DNA of 64,000 bases from Rhodohalobacter mucosus (GCF_003150675.1 NZ_QGGB01000002.1:454125-518124), one strand, 5' to 3'; positions 1-9,877 are shown, counted from the first letter of the stretch. Notes: generated from the letters alone by a model not told the origin. Numbers and translations: made by a program.

Positions 1-254
1 ATGCCATAATTTTTACTGCCGGAATTGGCGAGAACTCACCGCTGATCCGGAAACAGTCGCTTCAGGATATGGAGTACCTGGGAATCAAAATTGATGACAG
101 CCTGAATCAGAATGCAAAGTCGGGTGCGGTTCAGCGAATCAGCGCTTCCGATTCAAAAACTGAAGTTTATGTTGTTCCCACCAACGAAGAACTTGTAATA
201 GCCATCGACACCGCAAAAATTGCGCAGGCTACCAATCAGTCTCCCTGGCTCTAA
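1..254 (+). CDS. ackA: Acetate kinase, C-terminal fragment
   Basis: Open from the left window edge (reading frame starts at base 3) to a stop at 252-254, so the N-terminus lies outside. The fragment begins AIIFTAGIGENSPLIRK, the conserved C-terminal adenosine-binding segment of acetate kinase (consensus FTAGIGENS), and ends with the family-typical stretch VVPTNEELVIAIDT. The enzyme interconverts acetyl phosphate plus ADP with acetate plus ATP in the cytosol. The family is about 400 residues, so roughly four fifths of the gene is missing. It converges on the M28 peptidase gene, whose stop lies 12 bases away. Confidence 0.93.
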   Translation, partial: AIIFTAGIGENSPLIRKQSLQDMEYLGIKIDDSLNQNAKSGAVQRISASDSKTEVYVVPTNEELVIAIDTAKIAQATNQSPWL

Positions 255-265
255 CTCCTGACCGG

Positions 266-2389
266 TCAGTTCATCATGTCGGCAATGGTCTCCAGTTTTT
301 CAGCCAGTCGGCTCACCGCATTCCGGAACCGATCCACTTCCCGGTTAAGCTCTTCGTCGCTGCGGCTGTCCTCAAGTGTGTAACGGATTCCGGGCAGCAT
401 CCATGAAGCATATCCGCTCCACGGATCGGTGGATGAGTAAAGTGACTGCTGCCAGCGGCTGAACGGCAGGCCCTCTTCTTCCAGAAAAGAACGCTCCAGG
501 CTGATCATCTCCCGGTTGATTTGTTCGAGAAGCTCCTTACCCGGCCCGGAATCCAAAAAGACCTTCATTCCATTCTCTATCTCTCTGGCCGCTGCCTCCA
601 CCCTGCTTAATTCATCTCTTAACTCCGCCGTTTCCACGGCTCGATCGAGCTCTTCCGCTCTATTCAGAATCGACTCCACATGGCCCGACATATCCGATGC
701 ATAGCGATTCAGGTCGTATGGAAGTATACCGGCATTGGCAAATCGAAGGGCCGTAACGCCATAGACTCCTGCAAGGGTTGGACCATACTGAAACGTGCTG
801 TCAATAAACGATTCATAGAAATGAAACGAATCGTAATTGGAGTGGTAGATGGGCACATTGCCTGAAATAGACAATCCTGCTGATGGCACTCCGGCGTGCA
901 TATACAGGCCAACATGGTCGGAACCGCCGCCCAGGTTTCCAATGCCCGGTTCATCCTGTTGCGGTCTGATCCACGATTCATAAACCGTAGAGTCCGTATC
1001 GGGATGCGGTACCGCTTTGGATGCCTCCATGATGGCTTTTTTGAGTGATGGAGACGATGACGCCCTGAAATTGGGTCCCGTTACCGACATGTCTGCATTC
1101 AGATAGAGAATGGCATTTTCATGAAGCTCCTGTTTCAGCTCTTCCACCCATTCCGATGAACCGATCAGCATAAACTCTTCGGCATCCCAGTGGGCGATCA
1201 TAATGCTTCTTTTTGGCCTGTAGCCGTTATTGACAAGCTCGCCCAGGCTTTCGGCAAGCGTGAGCAGCATGGCGGTGCCGCTGTTCGGATCAGTTGCACC
1301 AAACCCCCATGCATCGTGATGAGATCCCAGAATAATCCATTGATCCGGGTATTCACTGCCCGTTACCGTTCCGGTTACATTAGTTATGCGCGTATACTCT
1401 TTTGGCTGATCCACGGATACATTTACGGTCAATTCCGGTCCACCCGTCAATCGGTAGGTATAGGGCAGGCCTCCCTGCCAGCCCGACGGTACCGCCGGCC
1501 CTTCCATTCGGGAAAAGATCTCTTTGGCCGCGCCATACCCAATCGGGGCAACCGGTATGGTGTGAAAGGCAACGTCCTGCGAATCGAGACGCTGAGGGGT
1601 GTCATCGTTATCCAGGGGCAGTGCAGGCTCAAAGGGAGTAAGCGGATCACCGTAATAGTCGAGAGTTAGAAGGGAACCCCGCTGTATGGTGCTTTCGCTG
1701 CTGTGGCGGCCTTCGGGATACGTAAGGCCACTCATGTAACCGCCGTTTTCCGGATCGGTATAAATGATCAGCCCGGCCGCACCTGCTTCCTCCGCAAACT
1801 TTGCCTTGTATCCTCTGAAATTACCGCCATAGCGTGCAATTACAATTTTGCCGGTTACATCAATTCCCAACTCTTTCAGGCGCATAAAATCTTCCCTTGT
1901 TCCGAAATTTGCATACACAATCTCACCGGATGCTTCACCCGAGCCGCTGTAGGCGTTCCATCCGTGCACCAGCTCCGGGTGATCGGTGTAGGGATCCTCG
2001 TCCAGGATATACTCCTGGTTGTTCAGCGGCATTCGTATGGGGCGCACAATGGAAACACTGACATTTCCGGGTTTGGGCATCCATGCATCATAATCATAGT
2101 GATCAACTTTCAGGCCGGCTTCTTCCATTACGCGGCTCATATATTCAATTACATCACGGCTTCCTGCCGTGCCTGCAATGTGAGGCCTTTGCGTTAGCCG
2201 GTACAGATGTTCCCTGTACTTCTCAGGGGTATTCTTTCTGATTAGCATCTGCTCTGCCTCCAGCTGCCATTCGGCACGGTCTGTTCGGAATCCTTCCAGG
2301 CTGCCGTTTTGAGCCTGAGCCTGCAATGCTGCCGGGAGAAGAGTCAGGATAAGTGAGGATGTAAGTAAAGTGAGGATGTAATTTATCAT
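266..2389 (-). CDS. Secreted M28 peptidase, glutamate carboxypeptidase II (PSMA)-like
   Basis: 707 residues with a Sec signal peptide (about 1-25, ending AALQAQA), a protease-associated insert (about 130-300), a catalytic M28 domain, and a C-terminal helical dimerisation domain. Visible zinc and catalytic residues match glutamate carboxypeptidase II: GSHHDAW (H357), ATDP (D367), WDAEEF (catalytic E404, zinc ligand E405), NADMS (D433) and IYHSNYDSFH (last His ligand). The family removes C-terminal residues, often Glu or Asp, from peptides outside the cytoplasm. The exact substrate cannot be read from sequence. Stands alone; the next minus-strand gene (serA) is about 80 bases upstream. Confidence 0.9.
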   Translation of the reverse strand: MINYILTLLTSSLILTLLPAALQAQAQNGSLEGFRTDRAEWQLEAEQMLIRKNTPEKYREHLYRLTQRPHIAGTAGSRDVIEYMSRVMEEAGLKVDHYDYDAWMPKPGNVSVSIVRPIRMPLNNQEYILDEDPYTDHPELVHGWNAYSGSGEASGEIVYANFGTREDFMRLKELGIDVTGKIVIARYGGNFRGYKAKFAEEAGAAGLIIYTDPENGGYMSGLTYPEGRHSSESTIQRGSLLTLDYYGDPLTPFEPALPLDNDDTPQRLDSQDVAFHTIPVAPIGYGAAKEIFSRMEGPAVPSGWQGGLPYTYRLTGGPELTVNVSVDQPKEYTRITNVTGTVTGSEYPDQWIILGSHHDAWGFGATDPNSGTAMLLTLAESLGELVNNGYRPKRSIMIAHWDAEEFMLIGSSEWVEELKQELHENAILYLNADMSVTGPNFRASSSPSLKKAIMEASKAVPHPDTDSTVYESWIRPQQDEPGIGNLGGGSDHVGLYMHAGVPSAGLSISGNVPIYHSNYDSFHFYESFIDSTFQYGPTLAGVYGVTALRFANAGILPYDLNRYASDMSGHVESILNRAEELDRAVETAELRDELSRVEAAAREIENGMKVFLDSGPGKELLEQINREMISLERSFLEEEGLPFSRWQQSLYSSTDPWSGYASWMLPGIRYTLEDSRSDEELNREVDRFRNAVSRLAEKLETIADMMN

Positions 2390-2467
2390 AAGTACTGACT
2401 GATGACAGATAATTTAAAATTGTAGGGTGCGCTAAGAGTACTACAGAATCTGCAAAAAAATAATTAA

Positions 2468-3673
2468 TTATCTGTTTCTGGGTATGAGTGTGGCGCTGAT
2501 AACCTCATCCTGCCGGGTTCGGATGTTTTGCAGGATCTCTTCTGAGGGTTCAGAAGCAAGCTGAATGGTACAGCATGCGGTTTTTTTCCCATCAAAAATC
2601 ACATTCTCAAGTTCCTGGGCATTGATATCGGCCAGCTTCAGTTCGCTCATTACATTAGCGATTACGCCCGGCTTGTCGAAGTGGCGGACCACCAGCTGCC
2701 AGGGTGCTTCCGTATGCTCGCAGCGGTTCAGCCAGTTTCTCACTTTGCCTTCTTTCATATAGCCCCTGACAATATCAACGGCATCATTCGCAACCGCCAG
2801 CTGGGCTTGTGTTGTGCTGGCTCCGATGTGGTGGGTGATATATACGTTATCAAGTGACTGAAAACGGCTGCTGAATTCCCCTTCCTTGAACTCCGGTTCA
2901 TCCTCGAAAACGTCCAGTCCGGCCCGCAGCCTTCCGTTCTTTAACTCGTCAAAGAGCGCCTCTTCATCCACCACCTCAGCCCTTGAGGTGTTGATCAGCA
3001 TACCGCCGTCTTTCAAATTTTCAAGCACCTCTTTTGAAACAGCTCCCCGCGTATCCTTATTGAGGGCCAGGTGAACGCTCAGAATGTCACAAGTGTCCGC
3101 AACGGTGGAGATGCTGTCTGCATACATGATGTCCATCTGTTCCGCCTCATCCGGCGTAAGGGATCTGGACCAGGCCACAACGGGCATTCCAAATGATTTG
3201 GCCCGTTTAATTACTTCACGACCTATCCGGCCGGTTCCCACAATGCCCAGAGTTTTTCCAAACAGCCCGTCGGCCTTGCTGTACGACGCTTTGTTCCATT
3301 GACCCTTTCTGAAATCCGATACATTATCCGGTATGGATCGGTCCAGTGAGAGGATCAGCCCCAAAGTGAGCTCCGCCACAGCAATGGCATTTTTACCCGG
3401 GCAATTTGCCACATAAATACCCTTGTCGCTGGCGGCAGACATGTCAATATTGTTTACGCCGGCGCCGGCCCTTACGATCAGGCTCAATTCCGGACTGTTG
3501 TCAATGCATTTCTTACTGACCACAGTTGATCTTACAATCAACACCTGAATATCTTTTAAGCCCTTATCAAGCTGTTCCGCAGTTGCCCCGGGCTCATCGG
3601 TGACCCCCAGGCCCAGATTTTTAAGCTCATCAACCGCTTCCCCGGGAAGTTTATCTGCTACGAATACATTCAT
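2468..3673 (-). CDS. serA: D-3-phosphoglycerate dehydrogenase
   Basis: 401 residues. N-terminal substrate domain, then an NAD-binding Rossmann segment (GIVGTGRIGREVIKRAKSFG, about 143-162), the catalytic Arg and Glu neighbourhood (NTSRAEVVDEEAL) and the His region HHIGASTTQAQ. The last 80 residues form an ACT domain (WQLVVRHFDKPGVIANVMSEL). It oxidises 3-phosphoglycerate to 3-phosphohydroxypyruvate, the first step of serine synthesis; the ACT domain suggests serine feedback. Length matches the short, ACT-only class. No leader peptide or riboswitch is visible in the 130 bases upstream. Confidence 0.93.
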   Translation of the reverse strand: MNVFVADKLPGEAVDELKNLGLGVTDEPGATAEQLDKGLKDIQVLIVRSTVVSKKCIDNSPELSLIVRAGAGVNNIDMSAASDKGIYVANCPGKNAIAVAELTLGLILSLDRSIPDNVSDFRKGQWNKASYSKADGLFGKTLGIVGTGRIGREVIKRAKSFGMPVVAWSRSLTPDEAEQMDIMYADSISTVADTCDILSVHLALNKDTRGAVSKEVLENLKDGGMLINTSRAEVVDEEALFDELKNGRLRAGLDVFEDEPEFKEGEFSSRFQSLDNVYITHHIGASTTQAQLAVANDAVDIVRGYMKEGKVRNWLNRCEHTEAPWQLVVRHFDKPGVIANVMSELKLADINAQELENVIFDGKKTACCTIQLASEPSEEILQNIRTRQDEVISATLIPRNR

Positions 3674-3805
3674 CTGAGTCTCCTGTTATGGTACATGTTA
3701 TGGTTTTGGAGTAATGTAGTGAAACACCGACGTTTCCTGAAAGAAACTTATGTTAACTCTTGCATGGGTCCCGGGGCAGGCTTATTTTGATACTAAAAAT
3801 TTAGT

Positions 3806-4576
3806 ATGAGTATTAAATCGCTGCTTTCAATACCCCTGCTGCTCATTTTTATGAGCGGATGCACGCTCTTCAGGCCATCCATCCAATCTCAACTGACCCC
3901 CATGGAAATGACTCGTATTCAGGGAGGCACCTTTACTATGGGAGATGTTTTCGAGGAGGGCAATGATGACTCACTGCCGCTTCATGAAGTGATCTTAAAC
4001 GATTTCTATATCGGTACTTTTGAGGTAACCTATCAGCAATTCGATACTTTTGCGGATGTCACCAACCGGTCCCGGCCGCGCGATGACGGTCGGGGAAGAG
4101 GGAGCCGTGCTGTCGTTTATGTTGACTGGTACGATGCAGTTGACTTTTGCAAAACCTACGGATACCGTCTGCCGACCGAGCAGGAGTGGGAATACGCGGC
4201 GAGGTCCGGTGGTCTGAATCATCTCTATTCAGGCACGAGCAATCCCGACAGCCTCACGCATTATGCACGCTACTCCGACAACAGCGGAGCCTACACATTT
4301 GATGTGGGGACCAAGAGGCCCAACGATCTGGGGCTTTACGATATGAGCGGAAATGTATCGGAATTTGTAGGCGATTATTATCCATTCTTCAAAACCGATC
4401 CCGATTCCATTGAGTACTATCCGCTGGACGAAAGGGGCATGAGGGTAATACGCGGAGGAAGCTTTAACAGCTCACCCGAAAATGTTCTCAGAACCTACTG
4501 GAGAGTCGGGGTGCTGGCGGAACTGGGAGATCACACGCTTGGGTTCCGATGTGCCGTCTCAGCCGATGAGCGCTGA
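3806..4576 (+). CDS. Lipoprotein with formylglycine-generating enzyme (SUMF1) fold
   Basis: 256 residues with a lipoprotein signal (lipobox FMSGC, Cys about 19). The mature part is a FGE-sulfatase fold: MTRIQGGTFTMGD, FEVTYQQFDTF, YRLPTEQEWEYAARSGG, GLYDMSGNVSEFVGDYY and VIRGGSFNSSPENVLRTYWR. The two catalytic Cys of true sulfatase-activating enzymes are not evident near the C-terminus (only one Cys, in GFRCAV). I therefore read it as a structural or ligand-binding SUMF1 paralog, as in GldK/GldJ-like proteins. Divergent from serA, with about 130 bases between. Confidence 0.8.
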   Translation: MSIKSLLSIPLLLIFMSGCTLFRPSIQSQLTPMEMTRIQGGTFTMGDVFEEGNDDSLPLHEVILNDFYIGTFEVTYQQFDTFADVTNRSRPRDDGRGRGSRAVVYVDWYDAVDFCKTYGYRLPTEQEWEYAARSGGLNHLYSGTSNPDSLTHYARYSDNSGAYTFDVGTKRPNDLGLYDMSGNVSEFVGDYYPFFKTDPDSIEYYPLDERGMRVIRGGSFNSSPENVLRTYWRVGVLAELGDHTLGFRCAVSADER

Positions 4577-4604
4577 ATAGCGTGAGACGGATTGTGCAAA
4601 TTAT

Positions 4605-4991
4605 CTAATTTTCTTTTACACCCACAGCCCTGATTGCATACGGCATTGCTTCCAGCCGCTCTTTCTGAATCGGCTGGCCTGTTTCCACGCAAATACCGTA
4701 GTTACCGCTGCCGATACGGTCGAGTGCTACAATGATCTGATCAAGTTTCTCTCTGTTCCTTTCGATAGACAGCATCACCTGCTCCTTATTCACTTCTCGC
4801 GTCGCCAGATCCCCCTGATGGTGGTCCTGAGAAGACTGCAGATCATCCGCATCTCCGCTGTAATCCTCATATCGTTCTTCCAGGGTTTGAATCTCTTTTT
4901 CGGTTTCCTCTTTCATTTTCAACAGTCGCTGTTCAAAATGAGCAAGTTCTTTTTCGGTAAGTGGTGAATTATCGGCTACTGATTGATTCAT
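4605..4991 (-). CDS. DksA/TraR-family regulator with degenerate zinc finger
   Basis: 128 residues. The first two thirds form a charged coiled-coil (LTEKELAHFEQRLLKMKEETEKE onwards). The C-terminus carries the DksA-type zinc-finger frame: RIGSGNYGICVETGQPIQKERLEAMPYAIR. A zinc-binding DksA has four Cys; here only one (in YGICVETG) remains, and the second pair is replaced (PYAIRAVGVKEN). Bacteroidota DksA relatives are often Cys-poor, so it may still bind the RNA polymerase secondary channel and respond to ppGpp. Target genes are unknown. Faces the FGE-fold gene across a 28-base gap. Confidence 0.82.
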   Translation of the reverse strand: MNQSVADNSPLTEKELAHFEQRLLKMKEETEKEIQTLEERYEDYSGDADDLQSSQDHHQGDLATREVNKEQVMLSIERNREKLDQIIVALDRIGSGNYGICVETGQPIQKERLEAMPYAIRAVGVKEN

Positions 4992-5131
4992 ATCAAAAAT
5001 ATTGTGTTCTAAGTTATATGCCCCTATTAAATCAATGAACCTCAGATAGATATCGTTTCATCAAGCCATTGTCCTTTTTGCTTCTACCTATTACAGTATG
5101 CGCTCCTCACAGACCAAATCCACATAAAGAA

Positions 5132-5147
5132 AAGCCCGGCGGGGCTT
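5132..5147. terminator. Short GC hairpin between dksA-like gene and susD
   Basis: AAGCCC (5132-5137) pairs with GGGCTT (5142-5147) across a four-base loop. Together with the stronger stem at 5169-5193 it makes a double hairpin in the 240-base gap. It is probably a back-up terminator for the minus-strand sus operon. Confidence 0.5.
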
Positions 5148-5161
5148 ATTTATCCATTCAT

Positions 5162-5200
5162 AAAAAAAGCACCGAAGATTTCTCCCCGGTGCTCTTTTTG
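5162..5200 (-). terminator. Rho-independent terminator of susC-susD
   Basis: Stem AGCACCG (5169-5175) with CGGTGCT (5187-5193), flanked on the plus strand by an A7 run (5162-5168) and a T5 run. Read on the minus strand, the stem is followed by seven U. It lies about 30 bases past the susD stop. Confidence 0.8.
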
Positions 5201-5229
5201 CACTATACTGTTGTACCAAAATCAGCTTC

Positions 5230-6609
5230 TCAGCACTGTGGCCCCGTATAGGTAGGATTCTGGCACATATTTGGGTTTACGTCAATTTCGCGACGCGGTA
5301 TCGGCAGCACCAGCTTGGGATCATCATATGGCCTTGCACCGACGTTTCTCTGTGTGCGCTTGATGTCGTGGAGCAGGTTGCCTTCAAACATCAGTTCGAG
5401 TTTGCGCTCAAGAAGAATCGCATCCAGATCCAGATCTGCCGGAGCCAGAGGTGCCAGATTTACGCGATCGCGGATCAGGTTGATGTCGTCCAGCGGCTCA
5501 TCGCCTACGGCTTCACCAAGACGGAAGTTACCCTCCGCACGGGTCAGATACATCTCAGCAAGCCTGATGATATTTACATTATCATCCACGGCCCTGTTCC
5601 ACTTGCCTGATCGAATGGTAACGCCATCGTCAGGATCGATGTAGAAAAGGTTAAGCCTGTCGTCTGCCGCCTCATACTCATCCAGATGCTGCTGGTTCAC
5701 CGCAATGTCTCCGCGGCTGGCTGAGCTGTAAAAGGTAAAGAGACTGTTCACGCCATCCTGTGCACTGTTCTGCATGGCAAAGATATCTTCGGATGTATTT
5801 TCCGGCTGGTTGAACACGTCCGCAAAAGTCGGCCGCAGTGAGTACAGGCCGGAACCAATCACCCGGTCGGCTTCATCGCGTGCAGGACCGTATTCACCCC
5901 TCTGCAGATGAACCCGTGAAAGCACCGCACTTGCAACCATGGAGTTTACGTAGAAGCTTCGCTCAGGGTTTACGTCATCCAGAAGGTTTTTCGCATCCGT
6001 CAGGTCCGCAATGATCTGATTGTAAACCTCATCAACGGTCGACCTGGATACGTTGGCCTCTTCACCGATCTCGGTCGTTGGTTCCAGGACCAGCGGCACA
6101 CCGGCCTGGCCGTTCGCCTGACCCGCCTCGTAGGGGTCTGCATAGAGCCGAACCAGTTCGAAGTAAACCATTGCACGGATCAGCTTGGCTTCACCCTCAA
6201 CGCGATCACGCTCTGCGCCTTCCAGCAGATCAAGTGCGGAAAGCACGTTGTTTGTGATATTGATGGCATCGTAGGAAGCATTCCATGTTGCCGTCAGCTG
6301 TCCGTTATCATAGAGCTGATTTTTGGACCATATCTCACGAGGAGCAAAGAAAGTTCCCGTAAAGTCGAACTCACCTGCAGCTGCAAGAAAATCGGCCGTC
6401 ATCATGTACCAGCCTCCGTAGAGGTCATCATCACCTATAGCGTCATAGGCTCCCACCAATACGGATTTTACGTTGGTTGCGTTTGTCAGCGCCTGTTCGG
6501 AAGCAATGGACTGGTTAGGGTCCACATCCAGCAGGCTGTCACAACCCTGAAAAAAGAGCAGGGCTGTTGCAAGTACAAATAATATTGATTTGATGTTCTT
6601 CATAGTCAT
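5230..6609 (-). CDS. SusD/RagB-family outer-membrane nutrient-binding lipoprotein
   Basis: 459 residues with a lipoprotein signal (lipobox FFQGC, Cys about 23), followed by the SusD-like helical TPR core (SLLDVDPNQSIASEQAL; AKLIRAMVYFELVRLYADPYEAG) and the C-terminal segment (LNLIRDRVNLAPLA-type; ERKLELMFEGNLLHDIKRT). SusD proteins cap the SusC transporter on the outer membrane and deliver glycans or other large nutrients. Directly downstream of SusC with a 30-base gap, so co-transcribed. No hydrolase or polysaccharide-locus enzyme is adjacent, so the substrate is unknown. Confidence 0.92.
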   Translation of the reverse strand: MTMKNIKSILFVLATALLFFQGCDSLLDVDPNQSIASEQALTNATNVKSVLVGAYDAIGDDDLYGGWYMMTADFLAAAGEFDFTGTFFAPREIWSKNQLYDNGQLTATWNASYDAINITNNVLSALDLLEGAERDRVEGEAKLIRAMVYFELVRLYADPYEAGQANGQAGVPLVLEPTTEIGEEANVSRSTVDEVYNQIIADLTDAKNLLDDVNPERSFYVNSMVASAVLSRVHLQRGEYGPARDEADRVIGSGLYSLRPTFADVFNQPENTSEDIFAMQNSAQDGVNSLFTFYSSASRGDIAVNQQHLDEYEAADDRLNLFYIDPDDGVTIRSGKWNRAVDDNVNIIRLAEMYLTRAEGNFRLGEAVGDEPLDDINLIRDRVNLAPLAPADLDLDAILLERKLELMFEGNLLHDIKRTQRNVGARPYDDPKLVLPIPRREIDVNPNMCQNPTYTGPQC

Positions 6610-6639
6610 AGACCTTAAAAATGTTTTAAAGGATATCCG

Positions 6640-9600
6640 TTAAAATCCGATGTTGACACCGAAAGAAATGGTTCTGGCCTGCGGTGCAGAGTAGAAATCA
6701 TTTCCGATGTTCAGGTTATCCGACTGATCGTACAGGTCAGTGTTAACCTCCGGATCCCATCCTTCATAATCGGTGAAGGTCAGCAGATTCAGTCCGGTTA
6801 CGTAGAAACGCACCCGTCTCAGATTCATCCGATTCAGTACGCTCTGAGGCAGGGTATAACCCAGAACTACATTTTTGAGCCTCAGGTAAGAACCGTCGGA
6901 AATGTATCGTGATGACGGATTTGAACCGTTTGATCCAAAGAGCCTTGCTTCGGGCACATCCGTGATATCACCCGGATTTTGCCATCTGTTCAGCTGATCG
7001 ACGGTCTGATTATCAAAGAAATCACCGTTGGCCGACTGATAGCGTCCGCCACCGTTGTAGATATCATTCCCGTAAACGAACTGTAACAGCACATTGAGGT
7101 CAAAGTTTCTGAAGTTGAACCGGTTGCCAAGTCCACCGATAAAGTCAGGATTCGGATCACCGATTACCACATCATTTGCATCCCCATAGGAGTTCGTGGT
7201 GCCGGCGCTGTAGTCTTTTCCGTCGGGTGAGTGCAGATAGTAGAGAGCATCACCGTTATCAGGATCCACACCTGCATACTCTTTGCCGAACATGACGGCA
7301 ATCGGCTGTCCTTCAACGGCGCGGTTCAGGAAACCTCCTTCAATAATTTGTCCATCAAGATCTGTAATCTTATTCTCGTTGAACGCAATGTTGAAGCTGG
7401 TTGTCCACTGGAATTCACCCACCAGGTTGTGCGTGTTCAGAACGAACTCAAAACCGTTATTTTCAAGCTCACCCACGTTTCGCAGCTGGCTTGTGAAACC
7501 GGTCGTTGCCGGCACATTCACGTTCAGGAGAAGGTCGTCGGTTTTCTTAATGTAGTAATCGATCTCACCGCTTACCCGGTCGCCAAGCATCTCGTAATCC
7601 AGGCCGAAGTTATACTGGGTGGTACGCTCCCATTGAAGGTCCGGATTTGGCGTCTGGCTTGGTACCAGACCAGATGTACCGGCATATCCTGACCCGGCGT
7701 AAAGGCCAAGTGACGGGAAGTTACCGATGTTGGCGTTTCCTGTAATACCGTAGCTTGCACGCAATTTCAGGAATGTCAGAAAACCGATGTCATTCAGAAA
7801 ATCCTCCCTGGTCAGAATCCAGCCGGCTGAAAAAGCCGGGAAGAAACCATAACGGGAATTTTCACCAAACCGCGACGAACCGTCAACCCTTGCACTTGCC
7901 GAGAAGAGATATCTGTCTTTAAAGGTATAGTTACCTCTTGAGAAGTACGACAGGAAACGGAAGGTTGTCAGTGAAGATGAACCGCCCGTAATTTCAGCGG
8001 CACTTGCCAGTTTTCGGAAACTGTCGGTAGGGAAGTTGGTTCCGGATACGAACGTCAGATACCGGTCGGAGTTCTGGTAGCTCATACCCGCAACAGCCGT
8101 CAGGTCGTGATTTTCACCAAACTGTGCATTCCATGTGAGATAGTTATTGGTTGTGTAGTTCACGATGTTAACAATTCGTGAATCACCGTAACCGCTCGTA
8201 TTTTCACCCACGTTTGTATTGCTGTCTGCGAAATAGTCCTCATTCTGGAAAAGAAGGTCCAGCCCCAGATCACTTCTGAACTGGAGGTTAGGCAGAATGT
8301 TATATTCGGCATAGAGGTTACCCACATTTCGAAATACGGTCTGGTTGTTGTCAACTCCCACCACATGGCGAACGAAGTTATAGTAGAGCGTATTCTCATT
8401 GGGAACATCCGTGAAGCCAATCAGGGCGCCGCCGCTGCCGAACTCAGGAGTATACACCGGAGATATCGGTGGCTGAGCAATCGCCTGCAGGGGAGTAGAA
8501 AAGGCATTGTCGTTAGAAACCCGAATATTTTCAGTTCTTGTTACACCCAGGTTCATTCCCACATTCAGTTTTTCGGAAGCAGTATGATCCAGGTTGATAC
8601 GTGCATTGAGTCTGTTAAACTCGTCGCCGCGCACAATTCCTATCTGGTCACTAATACCACCTGAAATAAAGAAGCGGGTATCTTCCGTACCGCCGCTCAC
8701 CTGAACACTCAGGTCTGTATTGCTGGCATCCTGAAACGATTCATCCTGCCAGTCTATGTCGACTTCACGGTTTTGCCAGTCGGTTCCCTGTGCAAAAAAG
8801 TCGAACCAAACCGGTTCCAGATAGCCCGGACCCGACAGGTCACCAAAAGGAGATCTTTCTGCAGCTTCAGTAAAGAGTTCGATATACTCATCCGCATTCA
8901 GGAATTCCACCCTGTTTGTGGGAGAACTGACGCCACGTTCAAAAGAGACATTAACCTGCGTTCTGCCGGCCTGGCCACGTTTTGTAGTCACCAGAACCAC
9001 TCCGTTTGCGGCCCGTGAGCCGTAAATTGCGGCAGCAGCTGCATCTTTAAGAATCTCAATGGAGGCAATATCATCCACGTTCAGGTCACTGAGCGGGTTG
9101 GTATCGGCTGTTGTGGACTGGCTTTCCGAGGTTACCGGAATACCATCAATAACATACAGCGGCTGGCTGCTTGCCGACACGGATGATGTACCCCTGACAC
9201 GTATATTGATTGCCTGTCCCAGCTTACCGTTGCCTTTCTGAATAAACACACCGGGCGCCTGTCCCTGAATGGCAGACTCAAAGCTGTTTACCGGAACTTC
9301 CTCAATCTCTCGTGCAGAGATGCTGCTGATGTTACCGGTCATTTGCTCCCTGACGATGGAACCATACCCTGTAACTACCACTTCCGACAGACTTTGCTGA
9401 TCCATAGAAAGTGTCAGGTTCAGATTCAGGTCCCCGTCAACGTTTAATGTTCTGTTCAGCTGAACATATCCTACGTAGCTGACTCTTAGCGTATATGTTC
9501 CTGAGGGAACATCTTCAAACTCAAAATACCCGTCAACATCCGTAGCGGTTCCGAAATTGGTATCGACCAGCAGTACTGTCGCTCCGGGAAGCGGAGTATT

Positions 9601-9717
9601 CGTACTTTGGTCATACACGGTACCTTCAACGGTGTACTGGGCCTGGGCAACCTGACTGAACGCAAGAACAACAGCCAGAGCACCCAATGCAGAAAGTAAC
9701 TTTTTTAACATAATCAC
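6640..9717 (-). CDS. SusC/RagA-family TonB-linked outer-membrane transporter
   Basis: 1025 residues: signal peptide (ends VAQAQ, about 26), carboxypeptidase-D regulatory-like domain (YTVEGTVYDQSTNTPLPGAT... about 28-110), plug domain with the SusC signature VVVTGYGS, VRGTSSVSASSQPLYVIDG and ILKDAAAAAIYGSRAANGV, then a 22-strand beta-barrel ending in an aromatic strand (TISFGVNIGF). It imports large nutrients using TonB energy together with SusD. The upstream 290 bases hold two AAAGCGCTTT palindromes typical of LacI-family operators. Confidence 0.94.
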   Translation of the reverse strand: MIMLKKLLSALGALAVVLAFSQVAQAQYTVEGTVYDQSTNTPLPGATVLLVDTNFGTATDVDGYFEFEDVPSGTYTLRVSYVGYVQLNRTLNVDGDLNLNLTLSMDQQSLSEVVVTGYGSIVREQMTGNISSISAREIEEVPVNSFESAIQGQAPGVFIQKGNGKLGQAINIRVRGTSSVSASSQPLYVIDGIPVTSESQSTTADTNPLSDLNVDDIASIEILKDAAAAAIYGSRAANGVVLVTTKRGQAGRTQVNVSFERGVSSPTNRVEFLNADEYIELFTEAAERSPFGDLSGPGYLEPVWFDFFAQGTDWQNREVDIDWQDESFQDASNTDLSVQVSGGTEDTRFFISGGISDQIGIVRGDEFNRLNARINLDHTASEKLNVGMNLGVTRTENIRVSNDNAFSTPLQAIAQPPISPVYTPEFGSGGALIGFTDVPNENTLYYNFVRHVVGVDNNQTVFRNVGNLYAEYNILPNLQFRSDLGLDLLFQNEDYFADSNTNVGENTSGYGDSRIVNIVNYTTNNYLTWNAQFGENHDLTAVAGMSYQNSDRYLTFVSGTNFPTDSFRKLASAAEITGGSSSLTTFRFLSYFSRGNYTFKDRYLFSASARVDGSSRFGENSRYGFFPAFSAGWILTREDFLNDIGFLTFLKLRASYGITGNANIGNFPSLGLYAGSGYAGTSGLVPSQTPNPDLQWERTTQYNFGLDYEMLGDRVSGEIDYYIKKTDDLLLNVNVPATTGFTSQLRNVGELENNGFEFVLNTHNLVGEFQWTTSFNIAFNENKITDLDGQIIEGGFLNRAVEGQPIAVMFGKEYAGVDPDNGDALYYLHSPDGKDYSAGTTNSYGDANDVVIGDPNPDFIGGLGNRFNFRNFDLNVLLQFVYGNDIYNGGGRYQSANGDFFDNQTVDQLNRWQNPGDITDVPEARLFGSNGSNPSSRYISDGSYLRLKNVVLGYTLPQSVLNRMNLRRVRFYVTGLNLLTFTDYEGWDPEVNTDLYDQSDNLNIGNDFYSAPQARTISFGVNIGF

Positions 9718-9861
9718 CTCTTATTGGTTAATGAAATGGACATAGAAAAGACATCATAATGTTACGATATTGTTATGAAGTCTATTGAATACTACGCCGA
9801 CAATCACTCAAAGTCAATTATTGAGATAAGCTGAACCGGGTTTTAATTGCGAGGGGATTCC

Positions 9862-9877
9862 TAAAAAGCGCTTTTTA
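9862..9877. promoter_or_regulatory. LacI-type palindromic operator upstream of susC
   Basis: Perfect 16-base palindrome TAAAAAGCGCTTTTTA with central GCGC, the hallmark of LacI/GalR-family operators. It lies about 145 bases upstream of the susC start. A second, shorter copy is 65 bases further upstream. No LacI-family gene is in the window. Confidence 0.55.

Noticed and set aside
5069..5251. Plus-strand 60-codon frame between the dksA-like gene and susD
   Set aside because: It runs through two terminator hairpins and has no homology I recognise.
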